64,000 bases of DNA from Darksidea phi (Eukaryota > Ascomycota > Dothideomycetes > Pleosporales > Lentitheciaceae): positions 112,167-176,166 of the forward strand of contig JASJFT010000092.1 of assembly GCA_030770425.1 (NCBI GenBank), in the 5' to 3' direction. Positions within the stretch are counted from its first letter, which is position 1. The number at the start of each line of letters is the position of its first letter. Positions 49,636 through 60,507 of the stretch are shown piece after piece. Made by a program: the position numbers and the translations under genes. The notes beneath the pieces were generated by a model. The model saw only the letters and a program-made list of their open reading frames with translations. It did no database searches and had not been told where the DNA came from.

Positions 49636-52600
49636 ATGCCGGTTCGGTGGGCGGTTTCGCCTGCCGCCTTGGTACGCTTGTTACTCTTGTTTGGCGGTGA
49701 GATACTTTTTTTTTTATGAATGTTTGAGGATGTGCTGATATGTGGATAGGTGTTATTGATGCCGCACCAGTGAGGGCAATTACTTCGCGGCCTTCTTCAG
49801 TTTTGGAGTCTGGCTCTCCAACAGCGACTCCTTCAACAGCAACGGATGTTTCTCCGCCCATGCCTTCATCCCCATTCCTCAACCCAGCCATCTGCCCAGA
49901 CTTCGATGGAAAGCTAGTCAAGCCTGACCTCCCTAACGGCAAGCATGCAGAGTCATTCCGCCTGGCCTGCGGTATCGACCACTTCGGCGGAGACCTATTC
50001 GACAAGCCGACTGCAGTCTATGAGGGCGGACTCAACCTCTGCCTGCTCCATTGTGCAAACAACGCAAACTGTGTCGCCGTGGCCTTTAGCGAAGGTCCTG
50101 TATCCAGCGGAATTGGCGACTGCTACCTCAAGCGTTTTGCTGCGCCAGAAACGGATGTCGTGAATCCTCATATTATCGGTGCGGTGTTGATGCCTGGTCG
50201 CAAGGCTGACGCCTACTTTGAAAATGGCCGGATTTTCCGCATACCGGTTCAGTCATTGGAGAGTTTGGAGCTTGTTCCGGTGGTAGCATCGGCGAGCGAG
50301 AGTATCTACAGTACTTCGAGTGATGTTCCAGGCACTAGCACCTCAATCTCTACCACCACGATACTCCCGTCTAGCCCTAGCACTAGTACCTTAGCAGCTG
50401 TTACCACCGCCATCCCATCTAGTCCTGGAACCAGTTCCACACTGCCGGTCAATGTCAGCAGTGCAATCACGCAGAACTCCCCCGTACAGAAGATCAATAC
50501 GACCCACAGTGCAAGCGCCAGCGACTCCTACTCCATGGTAGTCACCAGCTCGAGTATCTACGGCACGGCAAACGATACTGCTCCGGGAACTGGCACTCCT
50601 GAGCCAGCGGCAAAGACGCTCTCGAGTGCGGTTGGTACTGGTGTGGTGTCTCCGGTTGATTCTTTGAGTGTTCAGATGGAGTCTGGGATGATGAGCGTCA
50701 CTGCTATTTCTATGATTGGCAATTATAGCTCGTCTGTGCGCATCGTTACGGCTTCATCGACAAGAACAAGCTCTTCCTCGTCACTCGAGTCGGCGCTCTC
50801 TTCATTGTCAGTTCCTTCGCTGATCCTAGGAAATACTTCCTCTCAGCCCATCGTAGCGTCAACAGCCAGTGCAAGCTCTTCTTCGCTGTTGCCAACGACT
50901 ACGACTCCATCATCCTCGGCAACCATCTCTATGATCACCATTCATGCGACGCACCGGTATACGCAAAGTTCACCCGGGAATGCGACTGCAGCGACTCCAT
51001 CGAACACTACGGAGAGCGGTATTACGAACGCGTCCTCTCAACCCTCTATAGAGCTTTCTAGCCCACGATTAGCGAATTTGACGATTACTCGTCCAGCGCT
51101 GCCACTACCCAGTGCACCATTCGCGAATCTGACGATTACTCGTCCAGCACTGCCACTACCCAGCGCACCATTCGCGAACTCGACGTTTAATCGCTTAGCA
51201 AAGACGCGCTTTAACGCGCCCTACGGAAATTATACGACTATAGAGTCTTCTCTGGGCCCTGTCTTGACGTTCTCAAGGCAACCATTCGCAAACACGACTA
51301 GTAATGCCCTAACCTCTTCACCCCTCTCGTCTCACGCACTATCATTCTTTAGACCAAGTTCAGCCACTTCTGCGGCGTCGACATTGAAGTCAAAGAGCAG
51401 AAGTGGAAGCGCCTTACCTCTCGCCCCAACGTTGTCTCCGTTTACACTGAGCTCTACGTCATCACCAGCTCCATCATTTTCGAGTTCACTAGTTTCTACA
51501 TCGGTCTCGACCGGTGGGAGGTCCATTATACAGACCTTGAAGCTCACCAGGCATTTTTTCGGGTCAGTGGTCACGCGGACGGCGACTATGACCAAAGCGA
51601 CTACTGCTGCCTTCAAGAACACAGCCAATGAGCCAATACTTTCCACCGACCTCGACAATTGGACGTCCACTGCGGCACGCCCTGCTTCAACTCTTCTCCC
51701 AATCACCTGCCGATTTGCCTCTGAGGAAGACGCGGTGAACCGTGTTCTTCGTAATGTTTACACTGATGGCCAACTAGACCCACAGGTCAACAGAAACCCC
51801 TGCGGACTGAACAACGCTGCGGATTGGCGATCTATTCGTGAGATTATTCCGCGAGACACACTCGCCTGGTTCGACCTAAACGACATAAACGCGACAAAGT
51901 ACTTCCACACTGATGGTGATTATGTTGCTTACGTCAAACTATTCCCATATGCACCTATTGTCCCGATCATGGCGGGGAGTGGGCACTGGGTTAAAAAGGA
52001 TGTAGAATGTGACGAGTGCAAGCCTGAAGTCATGCAAATGTATGGATTGGACGAGTGCGACCTGCAGAAGTATTGGAAATACAATGCCGATGGTAGGAAG
52101 GGCAAATGTTGGTTGAATTGGAAGGAGGTTACGGAAAAGCCCAAGCCAACGACAATGACGGTTTTCGTGTCACAGTTGCCTGAGAGTACGCAGAGGGAGA
52201 CGCCGCATACTTCGTCGCTTATTTCCACGTCTCCTGCTCCCGCGACTTTGACGACCTCGATCGCCTACTCGAGCACTATTGCGGTATCTACTTTACCGAC
52301 TGGAATTACTTCTTCTCACGCTACTTCTAGTACAATTCCGTCCTTTGTTACGAAGACCGTGGTATCATCGCCCACCTCCTTGAGCATGGCTTCATCGCGT
52401 AGTCTTCCAACTACAGCTACATCAAGCGCCCTTCCATCCACGACTATTTCGATCTCGTCGCCCACTACCGCTTCGTCGCATGTCCGCCAAATTCCGGCCA
52501 CGCCTCATTCTCGGCACAGTTCGGTTTCAAAGGCAGCCTCGACCAAGCCTCTGTGGCATCGTCCCCATATGACTTATTGGGATTTACCTTCGATTACAGA

Positions 52601-53861
52601 TACGCTCGATGTTCGGTCCTCTTCAACTTCGTCAAACATCCGTTTCTCTCATGTCACACCTAATGTGTCGTCATCCATGTCTAAGCCGCATACCTCGACT
52701 GCCAGGATCCCAAGCCAAGCCCATAAAGCGCTTAACAATTATCCGCCTGTGACGATAACGGAAGGTCGGTTCGCAGTCCAGACTATTTCTATGCCTAAGG
52801 GAACCATTACAATCCCAGAAACGAAGGAGACCGTCACCGAGACGAAAAATCATTACGGCACTGTTATCGAAACTGTCTCTATACCGAAAGGAACTACCAT
52901 AGTCGCAGGAGCGAAGGAGACTGTGACCACGACAGTTACTGGAGCGACAGAAACTATCATCCAGACGCTCCATGGCACCGATACAGTTACTCTTTTATTA
53001 CCTGGAGCGACAGGAGTTACGACGGAGGTTTCTTGGGGACCGTTAGTCTCGACAAAGACACTCTTCAGCCCGATGTTCATGACCGTCACAGCTCAAGTTC
53101 CAGGCCCTTCGTCAGTCACGGCTGACAAGAAGCCTGAAGCAGCCTCCTCGGAAGTATCTTCGCCCGCCCTCACGATTGGAGACTCGATCTTTTCCTCGGG
53201 CACGGCTGACTGGAAGCCTGAGACTGCTTCCTCGGCGGTATCTCTGCCAACCTCTATTAGTGTAGAGCCAGCTCCTCCGTCGGTCACAGCTAACCAAAAG
53301 CATGAAGCTACCTCTTCGGCGGTATTTTCGCCAACTCTTACCATTGTAGAATCAGCTCTATCCGCACTCACGGCTGACCAGAAGCATGAAGCCGCCTCCT
53401 CAGCAGTAGCTTCGCCAACATTTACAGTTGTAGATTCGGCTCCTTTCTCGATAACGAATGCTCAGCCGCATCAAGACTATTCAACGCCTACGCCATCATT
53501 GAACGCGTGCGAAGACGGGACGGAATCTTGCAGCTTTCCGGTCACGTCTAATACTCCTATATCTCCCACAGCATCTAGAACAGACGGGAAACATGCGCCA
53601 GGATGGCCCACCGTCCGAACAATATATTCAGGAGCCAGCGCACCAACACCGTCCTCGACATCATTAGAAACTCTCCGCCCAACCTCATCTTCCAGCTCTT
53701 ATGCCCCAGGCAGATCCTCCATCTCTATAACCTCATCTGCCCCCCTCATGGATGAAGAAGGCAAGTACCACTGGCCCGTGAGTGCCGGCGTCAACGTCAA
53801 GAGTTCTACGTGGACCACCCTCAGCCTCGCCATCGCCGCGGGGCTGTGGTCCATCTTCTGA
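49636..53861 (+). CDS. GPI-anchored Ser/Thr-rich cell-wall protein with PAN-like head, two exons, 1390 aa
   Basis: Exon 1 is 49636-49696 and exon 2 is 49750-53861. The intron is 53 bases, and the CDS is 4,173 bases. The splice completes a signal peptide (MPVRWAVSPAALVRLLLLFG, then GVIDAAP). Residues about 69-177 form a Cys-containing domain (LACGIDHFGGDLF, LCLLHCANNANCVAVAF, GDCYLKRF) with the pattern of PAN/Apple modules, which bind protein or carbohydrate. A long Ser/Thr stalk follows, interrupted near 670-800 by an ordered block (ITCRFASEEDAVNRVLRNVY, then NPCGLNNAADWRSIREII and VECDECKPEVMQMYGLDECD). The C-terminus is hydrophobic (TLSLAIAAGLWSIF) with small residues upstream, as in GPI signals. 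Two tandem repeat families lie inside. It is probably a wall adhesin or structural mannoprotein. Confidence 0.85.
51072..51173 (+). repeat. 51-bp coding tandem repeat, two units
   Basis: Two adjacent 51-base units each encode NLTITRPALPLPSAPFA, and the start of a diverged third copy follows (NSTFNRLAK). Near-identity at DNA level indicates recent duplication or slippage. Each unit carries an N-glycosylation sequon (NLT). Confidence 0.9.
53118..53453 (+). repeat. 84-bp coding tandem repeat, four units
   Basis: Four units of 28 residues share the pattern TAD(K/W/Q)K(P/H)E(A/T)xSSxV followed by a P(T/A)xTxxxS tail. They lie in the stalk just before the C-terminal Cys pair of the GPI protein. 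Units are more diverged than the 51-bp repeat. Confidence 0.85.
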
Positions 53862-54816
53862 GCGGAGGGCATGGGGCCCTTAACACCGCCACCCCGTCGG
53901 TGGATAAAATTCACGGAGCGCCTCCACCACAAGCCGCCCAAGTTCTCTGCTGGGTACCCGACGACCTCTTCACTTTTGTCCAAACGATCACAAGGTCGTC
54001 GGACCCTAGGACCTTACTCACACGTTGTCTCATGATGTGATGGGAGGCCGAGAACGCCCGTCGCTATCCGTCTTTGGAGATACCGCCGAATCTTTGCGGT
54101 CAAGGATCGATGACAGAAGTTGTGGGATGAAGGATGGCATGTATATCCTGCGTGCCTGATCCCATGATCCTGCTGCGACGGTAAAATAATACTTCATGGT
54201 TACAAACTAGCTTCATGCTATATTTTCCTGACTCACCTTACAACACATAGCGACCGCCTCATTGCTATATCACGTTCTTGACTTTAGCCTTGGCCTCGTT
54301 GACGGTCGTTTGTGTTTCTTTGCAGTATTGAGGCATTTAATTTTTGTACTTTTCCCCGCGTTATATATTTTCGCATCCGCGTCTGGGATTTCATTCTGTT
54401 CGGCATCAGATGCGAGGGGACTGGGGGTGTATGGACCAGGGGTCTACGTTAAAGAACAAACGCCATGATCCAGAATCCATGGGAAGAGAAGGACATCACC
54501 ACTTCGCTAGAACCTTCCAGCCATAGTCTCTCAGCTGGAAGGCAAGGCAGGGCAATAACTCGACTGATTGGCCGAATATATTAGGGTAGCCGCGGCGCCG
54601 GCATCGGTATCTTATTAGGTTTTTGGCATGGCATGGGCCGGTTTTTGCGATTGGACCCAGCAAGGTCACGGTTATGGGGCTAGATTATGGATGGTACTCT
54701 GTACGTGTTGCACCAGCTGCTTCTTCCTTCCTCTCTTTATCATATTTCAGATAAATCTCATAATGCTCTTGCATCAGCACCCCCAGCAACGCCGGGTCCT
54801 TGACAACATAGTGCTT
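53862..54816. other. 3' flank, no gene seen
   Basis: Downstream of the GPI-protein gene. Short plus-strand frames (68-76 codons) are unsupported. Confidence 0.5.
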
Positions 54817-55634
54817 TCACAACACCCTCCTGTTCGCCGGCGTCTCGCTCAATAACCCTTGCTCTATTGATATCGCAGGCGGAATCCTTCTATCTGCTAG
54901 ATACTCTGCGACGTAGCTTTTATCCTCTTCCGTCGGCGGCATAATTAAATCACTAACGTCGATAAAGCCCATGAACTCGTAGGGTTCTGGATCTCGATCG
55001 CCGTAAGCATCGTTGTTGTGCATTAAAGAGGCTGCGAAATGTGAATTTGTATATGCCTCCCAGGGATCCTTCCACAAATATTCTGTGATGCCATCGAAGG
55101 AGATGTTGAATGTAAGAGTTAGACTTGGTCGGAGAGTCCGGAGGTGGTACATGACCGGGCTAAAGTCGAGGGTGAAGATATTCCCTTCGTAGGCTTTCTG
55201 CATGTTGATTGTCAAGCTCTGTAGATGTAGCATTTCCAGGAACTGCTCCCAGCTTCGTCGGGGATGATAGGCCCAAAGTTTCTGCTCGTAGCCGTGGAAA
55301 TCGGAGGAGGAGCAGCATTCGTTGCAGGACACAACGAGATGGCGGATATGCATCTTTGACTGTGGATACGGACCTCAGGCATCGGAAAAATCTGACGGCG
55401 GATCGGAAGGCAGAATTAGCCTGAATGTGTTGATTTTGTAGAATGCTTCTAGCGCTTCCTCGCGGGGGGTGGAGTCCTTTCGGAGCACACAGTGGGGATG
55501 CTGCGAAAGGGAGAGTGTTTGAGGGGTAGTAGAATGGTATATTTGAACGCCAAGTAGTACATTTCGTCTCTGAGCTCACGTGGTATTCGCAGAAAGAGTT
55601 CTGGTTGGACTGTCAATGGTAGGGAGAGCGCCAT
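54817..55634 (-). pseudogene. Disrupted 2EXR/F-box-like gene
   Basis: The 5' part starts with an ATG at 55634 and reads PELFLRIPRELRDEMYYLAF, the typical opening of fungal 2EXR-type proteins. Around 55.51 kb the frame must shift by one base to continue as STPREEALEAFYKINTFRLI, LPSDPPSDFSDA. An in-frame TGA (about 55371-55373) then interrupts it before GPYPQSKMHIRHLVVSCNEC. The downstream part is open for 178 codons and ends at 54817. No intron of sensible size with proper ends removes either lesion. CGA or CAA/TGG to TGA is the kind of change RIP makes. I therefore call a pseudogene; a sequencing error could explain the frameshift but hardly both lesions. Confidence 0.7.
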
Positions 55635-56034
55635 TGTTTATTATTTGAGAAATTGAGACGTTGGACAGAAAGAGAGTCAGAGGTAATGCTGGAAGAGCGT
55701 TCAGGGAAGGAGAAGGGATTTTTTTTTCTATATTTGCTGCTTTCAAGGATGGGCGTAGGTGTACGTAAAACGCGGCTGTGAGTGATGGATGCCTAGTCCC
55801 TTGATCGTTAATGGGCTATCGCTAGCTTGAGGGCGCGACACGTCAGACAAGTGCTTTTATCTCGATACATTATTCGCCTTGGTTGAAGCTTGTCATGTGG
55901 AGTGGTCATGGTCTAAGGGCTGCGGCGCGGAGACTACCTTATTGGGTAGTTCGCACGGTCCAACGCCAAGCCTCGACTTGTGCATCCTGAACTTTTCCGC
56001 GTCGCGAAACCCCATCGCCAGCAACACCACAGTC

Positions 56035-56721
56035 ATGCCCGTCCAGTTCCTCCGCCGCCTCGTACGGCCGTCTGTCATCTTTCGAGCATCAGCGATCCCT
56101 TCTCTCTCAATACGACCCGCAATTGGCGCCACCGTCCTCCAGAATGCGACGTCGATACTCCCCATCCGCCACGCACCCGCCTCACGAGCGCACAAATGCA
56201 CATTGATACAAGTATTGAGAAATGGGCGATCATCACAGAGGGTGCGGAAGTTGCGGTCACCGGCGCTAGCGAACAGGCCGGAGATGAAGGGAGTGTGTTT
56301 GAAGGTGGGCACGACGAAGCCTAAGAAACCAAACTCGGGAGAGAGGAAGATAGCGAGGGTGAGGCTGAGCAGTGGGAAAGTTGTTACGGCGTATATTCCG
56401 GGAGAAGGTGCGTGGATTCCAGACCGAAGGCTTAGATGGCGCCAGATGCATGCAAGAGGGAAGAAAATCATCATTGAGAGACGGGAAGCTAATGCGCGAG
56501 ATTCAGGTCACAATGTACAGCAGCATTCCGTCGTCATGGTACGGGGAGGCAGGGCGCAAGATTGTCCTGGTGTGAAATACCATCTAGTAAGAGGGGCATT
56601 GGATCTTGTATGTACCCCTGAGATACTTCCTGGGACAACTACTGACAGAAGATAGGGAGGTGTTGGCAACCGAATCACGTCGAGGTCGAAGTATGGTACG
56701 AAGAAACCAAAGACCGCATAG
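56035..56721 (+). CDS. MRPS12: Mitochondrial ribosomal protein uS12m, three exons, 179 aa
   Basis: Exons are 56035-56407, 56507-56607 and 56656-56721. Introns are 99 and 48 bases, and the CDS is 540 bases. The mature part shows the universal S12 decoding-centre sequence: [60 protein letters not shown], and [20 protein letters not shown], ending [20 protein letters not shown]. About 55 residues precede it ([20 protein letters not shown]), a typical mitochondrial presequence. The upstream in-frame ATG at 55879 would add 52 unlikely residues. Both introns are stop-free or nearly so in the coding frame: the first, 99 bases, reads through without a stop. An unspliced reading therefore gives a false protein with an insertion inside the PGEG-H motif and a wrong C-terminus. 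Confidence 0.95.
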
Positions 56722-57454
56722 ACGGTCGATGTACGAATTGTAGATATGTGTATCATATAGCTGGCATTGTTGGCGTTGGGCTCGCAAGAGCGCATTGGAA
56801 TACAACATCAGTTACCCCACATCGATCTAATGTCTACATTTTGGCTAGCCGCAATGGCCCATTCTTCAGCTCGACCAGCACTACGTTCAAGACCTGGTTT
56901 CTTCGCCGTTATCGCCAAGCATCGTATCCGTACCTCACTTTAGGCGAAAAAGTCATCTCGAAGCCCATTGATTGAAGCAAGCGAGCCGCTCGCATATGTG
57001 GAAATGGAGCCAAGGCTATCTTCACGTATGGCTAATAAAACCGCGAAATATGTAAGTATGTGTATGTGTATGTGTATGTATGTATGTGTGTGTGTGTGTG
57101 TGTGTTAGTACTTTGAGTCAGAGTGTGGTAGTCATACTGAGTTGTATTATGTATTAGTCGTGGCTACCGCGAAATATGTTAGTGCTTCTAAATGTCTACA
57201 TCGACTAGTATAGTACTTTGAGTCAGAGTGTGGTTAACTCTTAGTATGAGTGTTTGTGCGTGAGGGTCATTGTGGGCTATAAATTGATCTACGCTCCACG
57301 CCAGCTCAATCACTTACACCGAACACTTTCTAAGCACCCATATTTATTTGACGATTAGCCTCTAAACAAGACGATCCATAGTACTACCTGAAGCCGCTCG
57401 GAGAAACATAGGCAGTCGCGATACTCGAACCCAATTCTTCAGGAGATCTTTTCA
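56722..57454. other. Spacer with microsatellite
   Basis: It contains a TATG/TG repeat (listed separately) and two near-copies of a short phrase (TACTTTGAGTCAGAGTGTGG at about 57109 and 57212). The rest is the upstream region of the next gene. Confidence 0.5.
57055..57105. repeat. TATG/TG microsatellite
   Basis: A compound simple repeat of GTATGT units that passes into an uninterrupted (TG)n run. Confidence 0.9.
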
Positions 57455-57960
57455 ATGCAGACGCCGTCCAAGGATGATAAACCTCTTAAAAAAGATTGTC
57501 TTGCAGTGCCTGGATTTACACAGTTTCCACCGGAGGGAAATCCTATGGCTGTGAATGAGGACAATCATCCCCTAGGGGTGTACCACATCCAGAGCCCCAT
57601 TGAGAGATCCAAATTTTCCATTATCAAATATCCCTCGTATCAGATATATAAAAAAGACGAAAGTGGTCAACTCAGTCGCACGGTTCATGCAATTCCGGCC
57701 GGATCTGGCATAATGATTTACGAGCCCAGCCCAGAGCAAAGCAAGGTTCGGCAATGGCTTACTCGCCAAAAGGAAGTTGAAATCATGAGCGACCCGGAAC
57801 GACGCGATGTGCAAGGTGTACTCAAACCATCTCACGAGTTCAATGGATTCATCGCTTGCACTGAACGAGGTGAGTGTACGATATAGTGATCGCCCGCTTC
57901 TCAATTAACGACTTTTTAGTTTATCAGTTCTATAGATGCAAGACGCTAGAACTTGAGTGA
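57455..57960 (+). CDS. Small hypothetical protein, two exons, 151 aa
   Basis: Exon 1 is 57455-57869 and exon 2 is 57920-57960. The 50-base intron has GTGAGT and TTTTTAG ends, and the CDS is 456 bases. Splicing joins GFIACTER-VYQFYRCKTLELE. Without it the frame stops four codons after the donor. The protein has no signal peptide or membrane segment. Visible segments are ERSKFSIIKYPSYQIYKKDE, IPAGSGIMIYEPSPEQSKV, and RQWLTRQKEVEIMSDPERRD. The sequence looks globular, and I do not recognise a family. A pyrimidine-rich leader precedes the ATG. Confidence 0.6.
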
Positions 57961-58144
57961 AGGACATTAAACAATCAGTAGGACTGAGGGGGATATCGTT
58001 AGTTCGAAGATAAGCACTTCCGCTCTGCTACAGGTGTTTCCGAGTGCTTTCCTGACGTGTAGTGATGTGATCGATTAGAAAACCCAGCAAAGTTGTACAC
58101 CGACCCTGGTCTTAGTAATGTACCGTACATGTTGAGGTGATCCC

Positions 58145-59029
58145 TTATAGTTTGGCGACTCTCTCCCGCATGCTCTCAAAATCCTCCCCATCAACGCTAT
58201 CGATACCTTCTTTGACGACTCTCTTCACCGCAGTGCCAACATCCTCATCTCCGTCCAAGAAATCAATCCATCCTCTCGCTCCCTCTGTCTCCAATACCGC
58301 AGCCAGAGTCTCCGCAACGGTCGCACGGCTAACCTTCCCTTGATTCGTGATCTTCCCCATTAGAACGCCACCCGCTTTCTCCGAGCTCAACGTCCCAGGC
58401 CTCAAACTGATACCGTGAAACCTATCCTTCTCTGCAATACCTTTCTTCGCCTCTTCATCGTAGCGCTCTTTCGCAAGTACAGTGAGGACTTCGTCGGCGG
58501 CCACCTTGGCTTTGAAATACGTGGGTAGGATCTCATTGTTCACATTCTGTGCAGACTGCCAGTCTTCGTCGGACCACCATGAGGGGCGGTTGCGGCGGGA
58601 TGAGATGTAAGATACTGTGAGGAATTTCTTAACGCTGGGTGTATGAATGCTGGCTTTTGTGAAGGCGATTGCGGCGTCGTGATCGACGGCCATTGTACGT
58701 GGAGCTCCTCCCCTCCCTCCAGCACCTATTTGCAGATTAGCGTTGTAAGCCGATGAAATATGTCGTCGCATACCAGCGCTCCAAACGACCCAATCTGGCT
58801 TCACCTGCTCCAAGATCTTCTGCGCATCACCCTCACCCTTCACATCTTCTACGCTACTGACGAGTACATCCAGCTTGCCCGGCTGGCCCTGACCTAGCTT
58901 CTCGATTGTAGGCTTTTGGTCTGCGGAGCGAATCATGCTAGTGACGTTCCACGATCGCGCAAGCAAAAGAGGCGTCAAAAGTTGTGACACCTTACCGTGG
59001 CCACCAACGAGCAAGATATTGTGAGCCAT
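58145..59029 (-). CDS. NAD(P)-binding SDR-like (NmrA/atypical) protein, two exons, 278 aa
   Basis: Exon 1 is 59029-58774 and exon 2 is 58725-58145. The 48-base intron is stop-free and in frame, and is recognisable by GTATGC and AAATAG ends. Removing it yields VVWSAGAGGRGGAPRTMAVD, matching the atypical-SDR core, and an 837-base CDS. The N-terminus NILLVGGHGKVSQLLTPLLL is the Rossmann dinucleotide-binding loop. Further family features are FLTVSYISSRRNRPSWW, YFKAKVAADEVLTVLAKE and GISLRPGTLSSEKAGGVLMG. The ORF extends upstream to 59218, but the ATG at 59029 immediately precedes the Rossmann motif. Such fungal proteins are widespread oxidoreductases or redox sensors of unknown substrate. The gene is cytosolic and not clustered with obvious partners. 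Confidence 0.88.
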   Translation of the reverse strand: MAHNILLVGGHGKVSQLLTPLLLARSWNVTSMIRSADQKPTIEKLGQGQPGKLDVLVSSVEDVKGEGDAQKILEQVKPDWVVWSAGMRRHISSAYNANLQIGAGGRGGAPRTMAVDHDAAIAFTKASIHTPSVKKFLTVSYISSRRNRPSWWSDEDWQSAQNVNNEILPTYFKAKVAADEVLTVLAKERYDEEAKKGIAEKDRFHGISLRPGTLSSEKAGGVLMGKITNQGKVSRATVAETLAAVLETEGARGWIDFLDGDEDVGTAVKRVVKEGIDSVDGEDFESMRERVAKL

Positions 59030-59660
59030 TTTTGATAGTAATAACGAGAATGTGGACGCAGACAGCTTCGCAAAGTAATACGAAGGAGGCGGACATTCAA
59101 TGTTTAATACCGGATGCTGTCGAAAGCATGGCGTGATTGAAGAATCAAATGAAAAGTTAGTAAACTGCGGAGAAATGACGTCATTAATGGCGACTCGATC
59201 GGCGGTTTGGATTTTCATGACTCAACGTAAAAGTAATACCTCGAAGTGTTTTCTGTACATTGGAATTACTCAGCATCAACTTATGATAATTGGACAGCGT
59301 GAAATTAATCGGCACGTGTCTTGTGAGTAGGAGTGTGAAGTAAGGCTCCCCACCACCCATCACGACTACCTCCGTCCATATGTCCTCTTCTCCCCTTGAC
59401 TACTCAATCTTCTCTCCCCGCAAATTCTGATTCCCGTTCACAACGCTGACACACTGGTAGAGCACATCGGAAGCATGCATCAACGCCCGGCTCCTCTCTG
59501 CGACACCCGCACTATCCTACAATCCTTCTCGGGGTAGGGTAAGCTATCACAGCCATCTCCTTACTTACAAGCTACAGCACGATATCACTTCCACTTCGGA
59601 TGCCCCAGTCTTTACCGGTCCTTCAATTTACAACCTTCATCACTAGTAGACCAATTAAAA
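59030..59660. other. Divergent upstream region
   Basis: Promoter region between the SDR-like gene and the putative Cys-rich gene. No gene is seen. Confidence 0.4.
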
Positions 59661-60283
59661 ATGTGTCCTTGCGGCCAGGAAGTTCTAGAGGTTGTCCTGG
59701 CCGTGCTGCATTTCCTGCAGTACTCGTTAACATGCGCAAAGTACCACAAAGCTTCGTAAGTGCACCATAGACCCCCCGAGATCATATCCAGAAACTTGCG
59801 AAAATCCACAATTTAGCTGCACTAATCCTGCGCTCATACATTTAAGAACTGCTCAGCAATGGTTCTGCTGCTACTGCACTGCCGGGCACATTATATTATC
59901 CTCCACTCAGAGTGACCAGTGGGTCTGTACATTTCCTGGGGAGTCTGCGGACGTTGTCTGCGATGACTGGTTTTGTTTCCGCCACGGCGCTAGATGGGAC
60001 GCACCCAACCGTTGTCTCGATGGTTGTCCTTGGTTAGTGGGAAACCTTCAATGTCCGCAACAGGGGTTGTTGGCCAACCGCGACAAAGAGACGCACCTTG
60101 TACGGTGACCATCTGGGGGAGATGGTGCGAGATCCTGATAGTTTGACTCTTCGTTTCTCAGCTTCGACCTCCGGTTCCACGTCCACATCTTCGATAGCAG
60201 AAAGCTTCGAATGCGACCAGTGGGGAAAGCATAGTCACTACGATTCCAACTCGTTGCTCGCCCCCAGCGGTGATACAACATAG
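59661..60283 (+). CDS. Probable small Cys-rich protein, exon structure partly unresolved
   Basis: Exon 1 (59661-59755) starts MCPCGQEVLEVVLAVLHFLQ and ends at a GTAAGT donor after YHKAS. Acceptors at 59816 (TTTAG) and 59846 (TTAAG) both continue in frame into TAQQWFCCYCTAGHIILSST. This is followed by CTFPGESADVVCDDWFCFRH and RCLDGC. A GTTAGT or GTTGTC donor near 60023-60034 then probably leads to a last exon with LYGDHLGEMVRDPDSLTLRF and a Ser-rich tail ending at 60283. The phase of that second join is not certain. The CPC, WFCCYC and CxxDWFC motifs resemble small fungal proteins with paired Cys that bind zinc. There is no clear signal peptide, although the first 35 residues are fairly hydrophobic. 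The gene lies just upstream of the chitinase genes. Confidence 0.4.
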
Positions 60284-60380
60284 TCTACATACTCCTAAAC
60301 TGACTGTTAGTTCGGCGTCATGCCCTGAGTCTTAGATGCGGCTCTCTCGACGTCATTATTTGACTCTTGCCTGCTATAGG

Positions 60381-60387
60381 TATAAAA
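60381..60387 (+). promoter_or_regulatory. TATA box of the class III chitinase gene
   Basis: TATAAAAACC lies 121-127 bases before the ATG at 60508. CT-rich leader sequence lies between. The distance fits a fungal core promoter. A second TATA-like sequence (ATATAAAAAC, 61961-61970) has no assigned gene immediately downstream. Confidence 0.5.
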
Positions 60388-60507
60388 ACCTCTTCGTGGT
60401 CTTGTAGAGCACTTCATAACAACATTTTGAAAGTAACTTCGAGGTTGATACGCCAGCCTCTCATCAATTGCATTACTTCTATTCAGATACGCCTAGGGAA
60501 AGTCTAG

